Assembly (NCBI GenBank): GCA_022072615.1
Contig: JAJVHS010000015.1
Coordinates: 53,560-97,534 of the forward strand
DNA: 43,975 nucleotides
Source: Phycisphaerales bacterium
GTDB lineage: Bacteria > Planctomycetota > Phycisphaerae > Phycisphaerales > UBA1924
Reading direction: 5' to 3'
Below are positions 15,549 to 23,447 of this stretch, piece after piece (position 1 is the first letter of the stretch; each line of letters starts with the position of its first letter). The position numbers were made by a program, and so were the translations under genes. The notes under the pieces were generated by a model. It did not search any database. It was given only the letters and a program-made list of their open reading frames with translations, and was not told where the DNA came from.

Positions 15549-16496
15549 TTACTTGGCGAGCAGGGCGCTCCAGTGGGCGTCGGCCTTGGCCGTCATGCCG
15601 GGCTCATCCTTGATCCAGTCTTTGCGGGCATCTCCCCAGAGGCCGTTGTAGAAGAGGAAGGTGCGGCCGCCGGTGACCTTGAAATGGGTAGGATCGATCT
15701 CGACTTTCTCACCCTTGGCCATCGCGGTGGCGCACCAGCCGCCGTATGCCGGCAGGTAGGTGTCGGGGGATGCGTTGAAGAGACTGCGGTTTTCCTCTGT
15801 CACGAACCGGTAGGTCAGTCCGTGATAGGTGGATGCGATCTTGGGATTGCCCTTGCTTGCCGTGTGTTGGCGGATGTAGGCGACCGGGTCGTAGCCTTGG
15901 AGCGAAAGGCCGCCCGAGACGTTTGCGTGCTGGGCCTGGGAATCGGAGCTTAGCTTTCGAATCGCGGCGGCGAACTGCGCGAAGCGGAATCTCTCGCCGT
16001 CGCTTGCTCCGACTTTGCGCATGGCTTCGCGGCCGGCGGGATCGAGGATGATGGTTGCCGGCAGGTGACCGCCGGTGGCTGCCGCGTTTGCGGTCTCGAG
16101 ATGCAGCAGCGAGGCGAGCTTGCGCTCGCTGTCCGCGTACAGACGATCGGCCAGCCCTGCCGGGGCGATCTTCACCACCGCAGCGAGTTGCTCCTTTGAT
16201 CCTGGATACACGAAGATCTGGGAAATGCCGGCAAGCGTGCCTTCACCCTTGGCGTACTCGTCAAGAAATGCGGTGTCGGACTCCGAGCCGGTCAGGAAGT
16301 GGATCGCGAGGTATCGGCCGCGAGCACCGGAGGATTGGAAGCGGTGGTCATCATCGCCGATGGTGAAAGCGACCGGCCCGCCGGCCGATTGCGCGGTTGG
16401 CTCGTCGACATCTGAATGCGTTGCCGGCTGGGCATCAACACCACCGGAAAGCATCGACAGACACAAGAGCCTGATCATCGAAAGCCTGCGGTTCAC
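15549..16496 (-). CDS. exported YHS-domain protein with a cysteine-less thioredoxin-like region
   Basis: The 315-residue protein starts with a probable signal peptide (MIRLLCLSMLSGGVDAQ). Residues 40-185 read like a peroxiredoxin/thioredoxin fold (VAFTIGDDDHRFQ, YLAIHFLTGSESD, PATIILDPAGREAMRKVG), but the active site has no cysteine. From about 195 the YHS domain follows: LQGYDPVAYI, TYHGLTYRFVTEENRSLFNASPDTYLPAYGGWCATAMAKG, KVTGGRTFLFYNG. YHS domains are thought to bind metal or act in redox reactions. A double-YHS lipoprotein lies on the island's other arm (34892-35797). Function unknown; both family calls are clear, the N-terminal fold less so. Confidence 0.8.
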   Translation of the reverse strand: MNRRLSMIRLLCLSMLSGGVDAQPATHSDVDEPTAQSAGGPVAFTIGDDDHRFQSSGARGRYLAIHFLTGSESDTAFLDEYAKGEGTLAGISQIFVYPGSKEQLAAVVKIAPAGLADRLYADSERKLASLLHLETANAAATGGHLPATIILDPAGREAMRKVGASDGERFRFAQFAAAIRKLSSDSQAQHANVSGGLSLQGYDPVAYIRQHTASKGNPKIASTYHGLTYRFVTEENRSLFNASPDTYLPAYGGWCATAMAKGEKVEIDPTHFKVTGGRTFLFYNGLWGDARKDWIKDEPGMTAKADAHWSALLAK

Positions 16497-16560
16497 GCAT
16501 CAACCTCCGTTTTCGCCGCTTGATCGCGGCACGGGTCGGATGCCGATGGTCTCGGAAAGG

Positions 16561-17343
16561 TCACAGCCGATGCGCGTTTTCGGGAGCGATCCGAAGGATA
16601 CTTAGATCGCCGCGCTGTTCGAGACGGCCGGTGAGTTCGACCGAATCGGCGACCATGGGTTCGATCCACTCGCCGACAGGACCGCCATCTGGCGCGGCGA
16701 GCAGGTAGAAAGTGACACCTCCGTTGTCTTCTTGCACAGCCAGGGCCGGCGGGATTCCGCCGCGGATGCAGAGCGTGGCGCAGGCTTTGTGTGTCTTGCC
16801 GTTGCCGGGCTTCATGGCGCCGAGGAAGCACTTGGAATCGACGATTTCTCCGCGGAGCGTGACCTGCCCGTCGCTGGCCCGCAGTTCTGCATCAACCGCC
16901 GTGCTGTTGCTGCTGTCGGGAGAGATGCTGGACGCGCCCTCCGACAGTTCGAGCATGCGCGGGCCATCTCTTTCCAGGAGAGTGCCGGCGGCGACAACTG
17001 CGTGCCGATCGAGGAGGGCTGCGTGTTCTGCCGCGCCGCGCTTGCCGGATTCGACCAGGAGGGTCATTTGTGTCTTTCCCCGGTGATCCGTGGTGGCGAT
17101 CATGGGGTATGGGTGAGCGTAGAGGGTGCCCCGTAACTTGACCTTCGACGAGTTGTGCCAGCGCCCCGAGCCGGGATCGGCGTGAGTGTGCGACCAGATA
17201 ATCGCCGTGCCGGCGATGATGGCGAGCGCTGCGGGCACGATGTGACGCAGGAATCGGCGATGGCCGGCTGGAACGGGAAGGTATCCGACGTACAGCTCAT
17301 CGGGATTGGGAGGATCAGGCGGGAACGGGTCAGGCATCGGCAT
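16561..17343 (-). CDS. membrane-anchored protein with conserved cysteine motif, unknown function
   Basis: The 260-residue protein has a Pro-rich cytoplasmic start, one membrane segment (HIVPAALAIIAGTAIIWSHTH, about residues 34-54) and a periplasmic remainder. Two beta-rich units follow: VKLRGTLYAHPYPMIAT, then VTLRGEIVDSKCFLGAMKP with KTHKACATLCIRGGIPPAL. The DSKC and ACxxxC cysteines look functional, perhaps for metal or electron transfer. I know of no named function. It overlaps the Rieske gene by 14 bases and probably works with it. Confidence 0.7.
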   Translation of the reverse strand: MPMPDPFPPDPPNPDELYVGYLPVPAGHRRFLRHIVPAALAIIAGTAIIWSHTHADPGSGRWHNSSKVKLRGTLYAHPYPMIATTDHRGKTQMTLLVESGKRGAAEHAALLDRHAVVAAGTLLERDGPRMLELSEGASSISPDSSNSTAVDAELRASDGQVTLRGEIVDSKCFLGAMKPGNGKTHKACATLCIRGGIPPALAVQEDNGGVTFYLLAAPDGGPVGEWIEPMVADSVELTGRLEQRGDLSILRIAPENAHRL

Positions 17344-18397
17344 GCTCCGGGATTCGGGCGGGCTCGACAGCTGTTCCGGGAGGAAGAGCCTTCGTGCTCA
17401 CCTGCACGCGTCCGGCGATGATGCGGACCTGGTAGGTGGCGATCTTCTCGGTGAAGGGGGGCGGGGAGCAACCATCGCTCGCGCGATACTGCCAGCCGTG
17501 CCATGGACACGTGATGCAGCCGTCGATGATGTTGCCTTCGCCCAAGGGGCCACCTTGGTGGGCGCAGACGTTGGTAACGGCGGAGATGGTGTTCTCGTGA
17601 CGAAAGATGGCGATCCGTTCGCCGCCGCTGGCGCACACGGTGCGGGCGCGGTTGAGCGGGATGTCGTGGGGGGCACCGACATCAATCCAACTGTCGTTGT
17701 CATTGACGATCGGCGCCGATCCACGATCCTTGACGACTTCGCCGGTTCCCGCGAGCAGGTGCAGGGTGGAGACGGTGAGTACGCCCGCGAACATCAGCGA
17801 GGGCGCCAGCGGGGCCGTCTCGTTCTGGAGGGCTCCCAGGCCCACATGAGCGATCAGCAGCCCGTACGCGGCATACACGAGCATGTGAAGCCGTTTCCAT
17901 GTCGTCGCGGAGAGGTTACGGAGCCAGAAATCGTGGCTGGTTGCCGCCATCAGGAACAGGATGATGAGGGCGAGCAGCCCGGGGAGCTCGAACGGGAACG
18001 ATCGCAATGAGGCGAAATTGGTACTGCTGCTCAGGAGGGAGAGCAGCGGGTTGAGCACGCCGAAGCCGTGGTAGTAGCCCGTGACAAGGATTGCGTGCAG
18101 GAGCGCGATAAGGAAAGTCATGACACCGAGGTGGCGGCGGTTGTAGAGCAGCGGGAGGAATCGGCGATTGAGCCTCGCCAAGGGGCCGATCACCAGGATC
18201 ACGTGCAGGAGTGCAATCGCGCACGAGCCGGTAGCGCGGATCAGCAGGATCTCATCGCTGACCGCGTGGCTTCCGGTCCATCGGGCTTTGCCGAGAAGAA
18301 GGAATGCGGCCATCCAGATCGCTGCAGCGCTCGCCGCAATCCCGTCGTAAACGCGTTTGTGCCTGCTCCACTGGATTGCGGTGTAGCCCACGCTCAT
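17330..18397 (-). CDS. ferric-reductase-like membrane protein fused to a Rieske [2Fe-2S] domain
   Basis: The 355-residue protein has about six membrane segments in its first 230 residues. Paired histidines (IALLHVILVIGPLAR, FLIALLHAILVTGYYHG, WKRLHMLVYAAYGLLIAHVG) are placed as heme ligands are in ferric-reductase/MsrQ-like domains. The C-terminal 100 residues are a Rieske ferredoxin domain with CAHQGGPLG and CPWHGWQY, the Cys-x-His and Cys-x-x-His ligands of a [2Fe-2S] cluster. One polypeptide could thus move electrons between a cluster and membrane hemes. It has an ATGA overlap with the upstream 55-residue gene and a 14-base overlap with the next. Electron donor and acceptor are unknown. 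Confidence 0.88.
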   Translation of the reverse strand: MSVGYTAIQWSRHKRVYDGIAASAAAIWMAAFLLLGKARWTGSHAVSDEILLIRATGSCAIALLHVILVIGPLARLNRRFLPLLYNRRHLGVMTFLIALLHAILVTGYYHGFGVLNPLLSLLSSSTNFASLRSFPFELPGLLALIILFLMAATSHDFWLRNLSATTWKRLHMLVYAAYGLLIAHVGLGALQNETAPLAPSLMFAGVLTVSTLHLLAGTGEVVKDRGSAPIVNDNDSWIDVGAPHDIPLNRARTVCASGGERIAIFRHENTISAVTNVCAHQGGPLGEGNIIDGCITCPWHGWQYRASDGCSPPPFTEKIATYQVRIIAGRVQVSTKALPPGTAVEPARIPEHADA

Positions 18398-18561
18398 CGG
18401 TTATGCCCTGTCTGGATGGACGGCCGGACCGCGCTCATCACATCACTCCCGCTGGAGGCAAGCGCCGGCTTGCGAACCAGCATCGCGAGCAGCAGCAGCA
18501 CGAGCGTGACCGGAGCCACGATGAGCCATGCGGTCAGGTGCTGGCGGCGAGCGGATCTCAT
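18394..18561 (-). CDS. tiny single-pass membrane protein
   Basis: The 55-residue protein has a basic N-terminus, one hydrophobic helix (AWLIVAPVTLVLLLLAMLV) and a polar tail. ATG 18561 forms an ATGA overlap with the upstream stop, and its own stop overlaps the Rieske gene in the same way. Such tight coupling on both sides argues that it is a real subunit of the Rieske membrane complex (inference). Confidence 0.65.
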   Translation of the reverse strand: MRSARRQHLTAWLIVAPVTLVLLLLAMLVRKPALASSGSDVMSAVRPSIQTGHNR

Positions 18562-18782
18562 CGCGACGAACCCTGTTGAAGCCTCGCGGCTCGCCACTTG
18601 GCGAGCACCACCGGCCAGAGAGCAATCGAACCCGGGAGGATCAGCACCCGAAACAGCCAGGGAGCGCCTCGCGCAGCGTGATCAACGGTGGAGACCCCGG
18701 TTAGGACAAATGGAACTGCGATACATGCTCCAATGGCGATGTATACGGCGACGATCAGAAGGATGAGCTGGGAGATCAGCAT
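18558..18782 (-). CDS. small two-helix membrane protein
   Basis: The 74-residue protein has two hydrophobic segments (ILLIVAVYIAIGACIAVPFVLTG and LFRVLILPGSIALWPVVLA) joined by VSTVDHAARGAPW. I have no named family for it. It is the first of four overlapping genes ending with the cysteine-motif protein, and probably belongs to the same membrane complex as the Rieske protein. Confidence 0.65.
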   Translation of the reverse strand: MLISQLILLIVAVYIAIGACIAVPFVLTGVSTVDHAARGAPWLFRVLILPGSIALWPVVLAKWRAARLQQGSSR

Positions 18783-18832
18783 CTGCCCGGGTGTGATGCA
18801 CGGGCACGAGAGAAGGATTCACCAGTTTCGGG

Positions 18833-19114
18833 TTACTTTGTCCGTGCTTCCCGAATGGCTCTGAGCAGGGATTCCGGGACAACCTCTTCGGCGGCCTGCT
18901 CGGGATCGACCATGACGGCTTTGCCGAGGCGCACGGCGGTCTTGTAGCTTTCCAGGTAGTTGACACAGGAAGGGCAGACGGCCAGGTGGCGATCAAACTC
19001 GTGCCGCTGGTCGGGCGACAGCTCCTCATCGAGATAGCTCATCAGGAAGTCGAGAACTTCCCTGCATGTCGGGTACGGGCGCTGGGAGGGGCGATCGGGG
19101 GATGCGCTGGTCAC
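18833..19114 (-). CDS. zinc-finger anti-sigma factor
   Basis: The 93-residue protein contains HEFDRHLAVCPSCVNYLES, the His-x3-Cys-x2-Cys motif of the zf-HC2/ZAS anti-sigma family, preceded by FLMSYLDEELS. It has no membrane segment, so it is a soluble anti-sigma factor, probably responding to a redox or other change at its zinc site. GTG 19114 overlaps the ECF sigma stop as GTGA, so the pair is translated together, as is usual for sigma/anti-sigma partners. Confidence 0.88.
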   Translation of the reverse strand: MTSASPDRPSQRPYPTCREVLDFLMSYLDEELSPDQRHEFDRHLAVCPSCVNYLESYKTAVRLGKAVMVDPEQAAEEVVPESLLRAIREARTK

Positions 19115-19770
19115 GCGGGAAACTCCTCGGAACGGAAGAACGGATCCATCAATCCCCGAAGGGCCTGGCGGGCTCGGTGGAGCCGGGTTTTCACACCACT
19201 CACGGTCATTCCCAGCGCTTCGGCGGTCTCTTCGGTGCTCAACTCTTCGATATCCCGAAGCATCAGGACAATGCGGTACTGCTCGGGCAATTCGTCGATC
19301 CGGGCCCGGACGAAGGCCCGGATATCCGAGCGTTCGATGCCGAAGGCCTCGCAGGGTTTCCACGGGCGGGTTGGATCGACCTGATGGCCATCGTCCAAGA
19401 ACGTGGGCAGGAAGTCATCAATGGAGCGTTCCCGACGGCGGCGACGGGTTCGGATCCTCATCAGGCAGGCGTTGACGGCGATCTTGTACAGCCAGGTGGT
19501 GAACTGGGATCGGCCATCGAAGTTCGAGATGGACTTGAACGCGCTGAGGAAGGTGTCCTGGACGACATCCATGACATCTTCATCCTGGCCCAGCATGCGG
19601 CGGCAGACGGCGATGATCCGGCCACCGGCGATCTTCACCAGCTCGTCAAACGCGGCATGATCGCCGGCTCGGACGCGCTCGACGATCCCGGCGAGAGCAT
19701 CCTCGGAGGAAGGATGAGCGGGGTGGGCCGGGGACAAGAGGTCGGCGGTCGGCGCTGCGGAGTGATCCAC
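19111..19770 (-). CDS. ECF-type RNA polymerase sigma factor
   Basis: The 219-residue protein has region 2 (AFDELVKIAGGRIIAVCRRMLGQDEDVMDVVQDTFLSAFKSI and TTWLYKIAVNACL) and region 4 (LPEQYRIVLMLRDIEELSTEETAEALGMTVSGVKTRLHRARQAL, a helix-turn-helix). It would direct RNA polymerase to a stress regulon when released by the adjacent anti-sigma factor. GTG 19770 is chosen because AGGAGG lies seven bases upstream, inside the end of the STAS gene. Its operon has a sigma-54-type promoter, so it sits below the sigma-54 activator. Confidence 0.93.
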   Translation of the reverse strand: MDHSAAPTADLLSPAHPAHPSSEDALAGIVERVRAGDHAAFDELVKIAGGRIIAVCRRMLGQDEDVMDVVQDTFLSAFKSISNFDGRSQFTTWLYKIAVNACLMRIRTRRRRRERSIDDFLPTFLDDGHQVDPTRPWKPCEAFGIERSDIRAFVRARIDELPEQYRIVLMLRDIEELSTEETAEALGMTVSGVKTRLHRARQALRGLMDPFFRSEEFPA

Positions 19771-19772
19771 GT

Positions 19773-20030
19773 CTAGGCCTCCTGGAGCATCTGGGCGATG
19801 TACAGCGAGCCGCCGGCGAGTTTGGCGCCGGCGGTGCGGAGTTGGACGAGGTATGCGCGTGAGGTCGGATCCAGCGAGAGGAGCCCGGAGAGGTCGAGCG
19901 TCAGGGCGTGCGCAGGCCCAAGCGGACCTATCAGGCTCTGAAGCTGGGGCAGCGAGTGCGAATCCAGGCGACCATCGAGGCGGATGATCGCGGAATTGGG
20001 TGCTGGTTGTTGGACGGTGAAGCGGATCAC
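19773..20030 (-). CDS. STAS-domain protein (anti-sigma antagonist-like)
   Basis: The 85-residue protein is a lone STAS-like fold: NSAIIRLDGRLDSHSLPQL, then LTLDLSGLLSLDPTSRAYLVQLRTAGAKLAGGSLYI. The phosphorylatable SSG of SpoIIAA is replaced by TSR, so classical phospho-switching may be lost. It could bind a partner such as the sigma-54 activator or an anti-sigma factor. The GTG start lies only about two bases from the transcription start predicted by the promoter at 20043-20059, so the mRNA may be leaderless. Confidence 0.65.
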   Translation of the reverse strand: MIRFTVQQPAPNSAIIRLDGRLDSHSLPQLQSLIGPLGPAHALTLDLSGLLSLDPTSRAYLVQLRTAGAKLAGGSLYIAQMLQEA

Positions 20031-20042
20031 GCTTGAGCTGGC

Positions 20043-20059
20043 GGCAATGAGCGTGCCAG
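20043..20059 (-). promoter_or_regulatory. sigma-54 (-24/-12) promoter of the STAS-ECF operon
   Basis: On the minus strand the site reads CTGGCACGCTCATTGCC. It has the invariant GG and GC ten bases apart and the TGGCACG and TTGC blocks of the sigma-54 consensus. Transcription would begin at about 20032. The neighbouring upstream gene encodes a sigma-54 activator. Confidence 0.8.
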
Positions 20060-20142
20060 GCGCGGCAACTCGGTAGGTTGCTGCGGCACAACGACTTGCC
20101 GGCTACGGCGAAGAGCTTTGGGTCGCTCTCGAGGCACGATCG

Positions 20143-20173
20143 GTCGCGCCGACGCGACAGGCCGTCGCGCCGA
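20143..20173. promoter_or_regulatory. candidate upstream activator sequence: direct and inverted repeats
   Basis: GTCGCGCCGA occurs at 20143-20152 and 20164-20173, exactly 21 bp (two helical turns) apart, with CGCGAC at 20153-20158 forming inverted repeats with both. The block lies about 85-115 bp upstream of the -24 element, as expected for a sigma-54 activator site. Confidence 0.5.
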
Positions 20174-20184
20174 GGCTTGCGGAG

Positions 20185-22239
20185 TCAGGGTTTCTGCCGA
20201 GCCTGTTCGGCATCAATGCCGAGGCGCTCCATCCGGCTGCGGAGTGTGCTGGGAGGGAGACCAAGGAGCTTGGCGGCGCCCTTGGGACCGGCGATGGCAC
20301 CGTTGGTTTGCCGGAGCACATCGAGGATGTGCCGGCGCTCCATGTCTTCTAGCGTCGGGACTTCAGGTCGGCCGCTGTTTTCGGAAGCGGCTACCTCGGG
20401 CGCGCCTTGACGAGTCTGCAGACTTTGGCGATCGGCTTCGCCAAGCTCCACGTTCAGCATCGGGCCCGGGCTGAGGATGACCGCACGCTCGAGAAGATTC
20501 CGCAGCTCGCGGATGTTGCCGGGCCAGGCGTAGGCGATCAGCCGATCCATGGAGTTCTGGTTGATGCCGTCAAAGTGCTTGCCGAGGGTCGAGGCGAGTT
20601 GAGTGACAAAGTAGGTCGTCAAGAGCGGGATGTCCGAGACGCGATCCCGCAGGGGTGGGATGCGGAGGGGGAAGACGTTGAGCCGGTAGAAAAGATCTGC
20701 GCGGAATCGGCCGGCGGCGACATCGGCGGTAAGGTTGCGGTTGGTGGCGGCGATCACGCGGACATTGACCCTGATTGTCTCGCTGCCGCCGACACGCTCA
20801 AACTCAGACTCCTGCAGGACGCGCAGGAGCTTGACCTGGACTTCTGGTGAGACTTCCCCGACTTCATCAAGGAAAATGGTGCCACCATCGGCGAGCTCGA
20901 AGCGGCCACGGCGAGCGCTGACAGCGCCGGTGAAGGCGCCCTTTTCATGGCCGAAGAATTCACTTTCGACCAAGCCGGCAGGGAGGGCCGCGCAATTGAC
21001 CTTGATGAACGGGGCTTGGCGGCGGGTGCTCAGGTCGTGGAGAGCGCGGGCGATCAGCTCTTTTCCGGTGCCGGTCTCGCCCTCGATCAGGACCGTGGAA
21101 TCCGTGGGTGCAACGCAACGGACGCTCTCCAGGACGTGGGCGAGCGCTGGGCTTTTGCCGACGATCTCGCCGAAGTTGTTCGCAGCATCGAGTTCCTCGC
21201 GGAGCAGGCTGTTCTGGGCCTCCAGCCGGGCGCGTTCCTGCTCGCCCAGCACGCGCTGGGTTACATCTATAAACATCGTGCGCGTGTACGTGCCGCTGGG
21301 ATCGGGCCGCGTCCACCATTCGATCCAGACCGGCTTGCCATCGTCCTTGCGCCTCAATTCGAGGAGCATGCCGCTGGTATCCGTGCCCCTTCCGATGGAA
21401 TCCAGCGCTGCGGCAACCCGGCGCTGGGCTTCTGGCGTGTTCGGCACGAGGTCCTTGCCGTACGTGTGCGGGACTTCCTCGGGCTTGAGCCCCAGGATGC
21501 GCTGAGCTGTTCGATTTGCCCGGATGAACTTCGAATCGACACCTTCGTGCACGTAGGCGATCGGAGCCTCATCGAAGAGATCCTTCAGCCGTGATTGGCT
21601 CTCCGAGAGTGCTTGTTCGAGCTTCAGACGCGACAACTCGCCCGCCGCCCGGGCGGCGAAGAGCCGAAACAAAGCAAGGTTTCGCGGGATCGCCGGCATC
21701 GGCCGCGTATCCATGACGAACAAGTGGCCGATGACCTCTGCGCCTGAACTGAACAGTGGCACACCCAGGTAACTGACCGCGCCCAGATCCACGAGGGACG
21801 GATCTTCGGGAAAGCGCTGCTGCAATCGATCGGGGAAGTGGCTGAACTGCCCACCGACGACATCGCGGCAGGGAGTACCGGCGAGCGTCCATTCGACATT
21901 GTCGGCAAATCTATCGCTGGTCCAGAACGCCAGCGACCGGGCAGACTGCTTCTCGGGCAGAAACTCGGCGAGCACGGCGTATCGCACGCCGAGAGCCTCG
22001 GCAAGGCTCCGGGTGAGCACTCGCAGGCAGTCGGGGCCGGAGACGCTGGTGATCCCCTTAAGCAATGAGTAGAGAGTTGAATCCTCGGCGAGCAGCTCGG
22101 GTGTCTGAGCTGGATCGGCGTGCGGAGGCAGCGGTCCACCCTGGTCTGTGGAGCCGGATCCCTGCGTCTCCGATGCGTTGCGAGCCCCTGCCGTCAAACG
22201 CACAGCCCCCTCTCGGCGGCACCTGCGATCGCCGCACAC
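20185..22239 (-). CDS. sigma-54-dependent transcriptional activator (GAF-PAS-AAA+-HTH)
   Basis: The 684-residue regulator has a GAF-like sensor (about 55-205), a PAS domain with a DVTQR end (about 215-335), an AAA+ domain and a C-terminal Fis-type helix-turn-helix (GAAKLLGLPPSTLRSRMERLG). Walker A is GETGTGKE (387-394), the sigma-54 contact loop GAFTGA is at 434-439, Walker B is TIFLDEVGE and the arginine-rich ADLFYRLNVFPLRIPPLRDR follows. The layout is FhlA-like. There is no receiver domain, so a small molecule or redox signal at GAF/PAS is likely. It sits between the two divergent units, which both have sigma-54-type promoters. The GTG start at 22239 is uncertain; GTG 22203 is an alternative. 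Confidence 0.92.
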   Translation of the reverse strand: MCGDRRCRREGAVRLTAGARNASETQGSGSTDQGGPLPPHADPAQTPELLAEDSTLYSLLKGITSVSGPDCLRVLTRSLAEALGVRYAVLAEFLPEKQSARSLAFWTSDRFADNVEWTLAGTPCRDVVGGQFSHFPDRLQQRFPEDPSLVDLGAVSYLGVPLFSSGAEVIGHLFVMDTRPMPAIPRNLALFRLFAARAAGELSRLKLEQALSESQSRLKDLFDEAPIAYVHEGVDSKFIRANRTAQRILGLKPEEVPHTYGKDLVPNTPEAQRRVAAALDSIGRGTDTSGMLLELRRKDDGKPVWIEWWTRPDPSGTYTRTMFIDVTQRVLGEQERARLEAQNSLLREELDAANNFGEIVGKSPALAHVLESVRCVAPTDSTVLIEGETGTGKELIARALHDLSTRRQAPFIKVNCAALPAGLVESEFFGHEKGAFTGAVSARRGRFELADGGTIFLDEVGEVSPEVQVKLLRVLQESEFERVGGSETIRVNVRVIAATNRNLTADVAAGRFRADLFYRLNVFPLRIPPLRDRVSDIPLLTTYFVTQLASTLGKHFDGINQNSMDRLIAYAWPGNIRELRNLLERAVILSPGPMLNVELGEADRQSLQTRQGAPEVAASENSGRPEVPTLEDMERRHILDVLRQTNGAIAGPKGAAKLLGLPPSTLRSRMERLGIDAEQARQKP

Positions 22240-22266
22240 TGATCATAGTCGGAACGTATCCCGCCC

Positions 22267-22283
22267 CGGCACGGCCCTGGCTC
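22267..22283 (+). promoter_or_regulatory. candidate sigma-54 promoter of the dehydrogenase operon
   Basis: CCGGCACGGCCCTGGCT keeps the invariant GG and GC ten bases apart and the GGCACG block; it departs from consensus at one T before GG and in TGGC for TTGC. It would start a transcript near 22293 with a 124-base leader. Confidence 0.5.
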
Positions 22284-22326
22284 GAAACCTCCGAGGGTCG
22301 ACGAGCATCAGACCACGACCGGCCAA

Positions 22327-22339
22327 TGTCCCGGGGACA
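22327..22339. promoter_or_regulatory. palindrome in the divergent control region
   Basis: TGTCCCGGGGACA is a perfect 6-bp inverted repeat around a single base. It lies between the divergent activator and dehydrogenase genes and could be an operator. Confidence 0.4.
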
Positions 22340-22416
22340 CGCTCGAATACCGCTAGGCCTGACGCGAGCGCCGCACGCGGGATGGGATCTGTGTGCGCCG
22401 ATCGGAAAGGAACGCA

Positions 22417-23319
22417 ATGACGACGGTGAGCCGTATGAACAGCGCTGCGATCCGGGACCTGACGCCGGATCAACTTCCGGAAGTCGTGATGCCGACCTGC
22501 GAGGCGAGGCCGATCCTCAGGGGCCAAACGGCGATCGTGACGGGGGCCTCATCAGGGATCGGCCGGTCGATCGCTGCGGCGCTGTGCGCTGCGGGCGCGA
22601 ATGTCGTGGTGAACTTCATTGGCCCCGAGGCCGAGGCGCAGGCGGTCGTGCACGAGGCGACGCACTGCGGTTGCGACCATCGCGGCCGGGCGATTTGTCA
22701 CCGGGCCGATGTCTCGGATGAGGGCCAGGTCGATGAGATGTTCGCCCGCGCGATCGACGAGTTCGGCACTGTCGACATTCTGATCAACAACGCCGGGCTG
22801 CAGCAGGATGCCGCGCTGGAGGAGATGACGCTCTCGCAATGGCGGCGTGTCATCGATGTCAACCTCACGGGCCAGTTCCTGTGCGCACGCGCCGCCGTTC
22901 GCGAGTTCAAGCGGCGCGGCGTCAAGCCCTCGGTCTCCTGCGCTGCGGGCAAGATCGTCTGCGTTTCGAGCGTCCATGAGGTGATCCCATGGGCCGGGCA
23001 CGTGAATTACGCGGCGAGCAAGGGTGGTGTGATGCTCATGATGAAGAGCATCGCCCAGGAGGTTGCCCCGTGGCGCATCCGCGTGAACTCCATCTGCCCC
23101 GGGGCGATCCGCACACCGATCAACCGCGCAGCGTGGGCGACACCCGAGGCGTATGCCGACCTGCTGAAGTTGATTCCGTACAAGCGGATCGGGGAGCCGG
23201 ATGACATCGCGCGGCTCGCGGTCTGGCTGGCTTCCGATGAGGCCGACTACATCACAGGCGCGAGCCTGTTTGTGGATGGAGGCATGACGCTCTACCCAGG
23301 CTTCGAGGCCGGTGGCTGA
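22417..23319 (+). CDS. gdh: glucose 1-dehydrogenase-type short-chain dehydrogenase
   Basis: The 300-residue SDR has the cofactor motif TGASSGIG (about 50-57), NNAGLQ, and the Ser-Tyr-Lys catalytic set in VSSVHEVIPWAGHVNYAASKGG. SSVHEVIPW, CPGAIRTPIN and the C-terminal DGGMTLYPGFEAG closely follow Bacillus glucose 1-dehydrogenase (NAD(P)-dependent oxidation of glucose to gluconolactone), recalled from memory. A 40-residue N-terminal extension precedes the fold. ATG 22417 has AAAGGAA upstream. First gene of the plus-strand unit; a gluconolactonase closes the unit, which supports the glucose assignment. No signal peptide, so it acts in the cytoplasm. Confidence 0.85.
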   Translation: MTTVSRMNSAAIRDLTPDQLPEVVMPTCEARPILRGQTAIVTGASSGIGRSIAAALCAAGANVVVNFIGPEAEAQAVVHEATHCGCDHRGRAICHRADVSDEGQVDEMFARAIDEFGTVDILINNAGLQQDAALEEMTLSQWRRVIDVNLTGQFLCARAAVREFKRRGVKPSVSCAAGKIVCVSSVHEVIPWAGHVNYAASKGGVMLMMKSIAQEVAPWRIRVNSICPGAIRTPINRAAWATPEAYADLLKLIPYKRIGEPDDIARLAVWLASDEADYITGASLFVDGGMTLYPGFEAGG

Positions 23320-23447
23320 CCCCACTACTCCCCGCTCCGCACACTCTCCAGCGATCCTGCGGTCGCTGCACATGTGAAACAACCACGAACTTGATGGTCA
23401 TCTCACCTAGGCGGTGCCCGAGGCATCGGATCCACGAGGAGTCGGCC

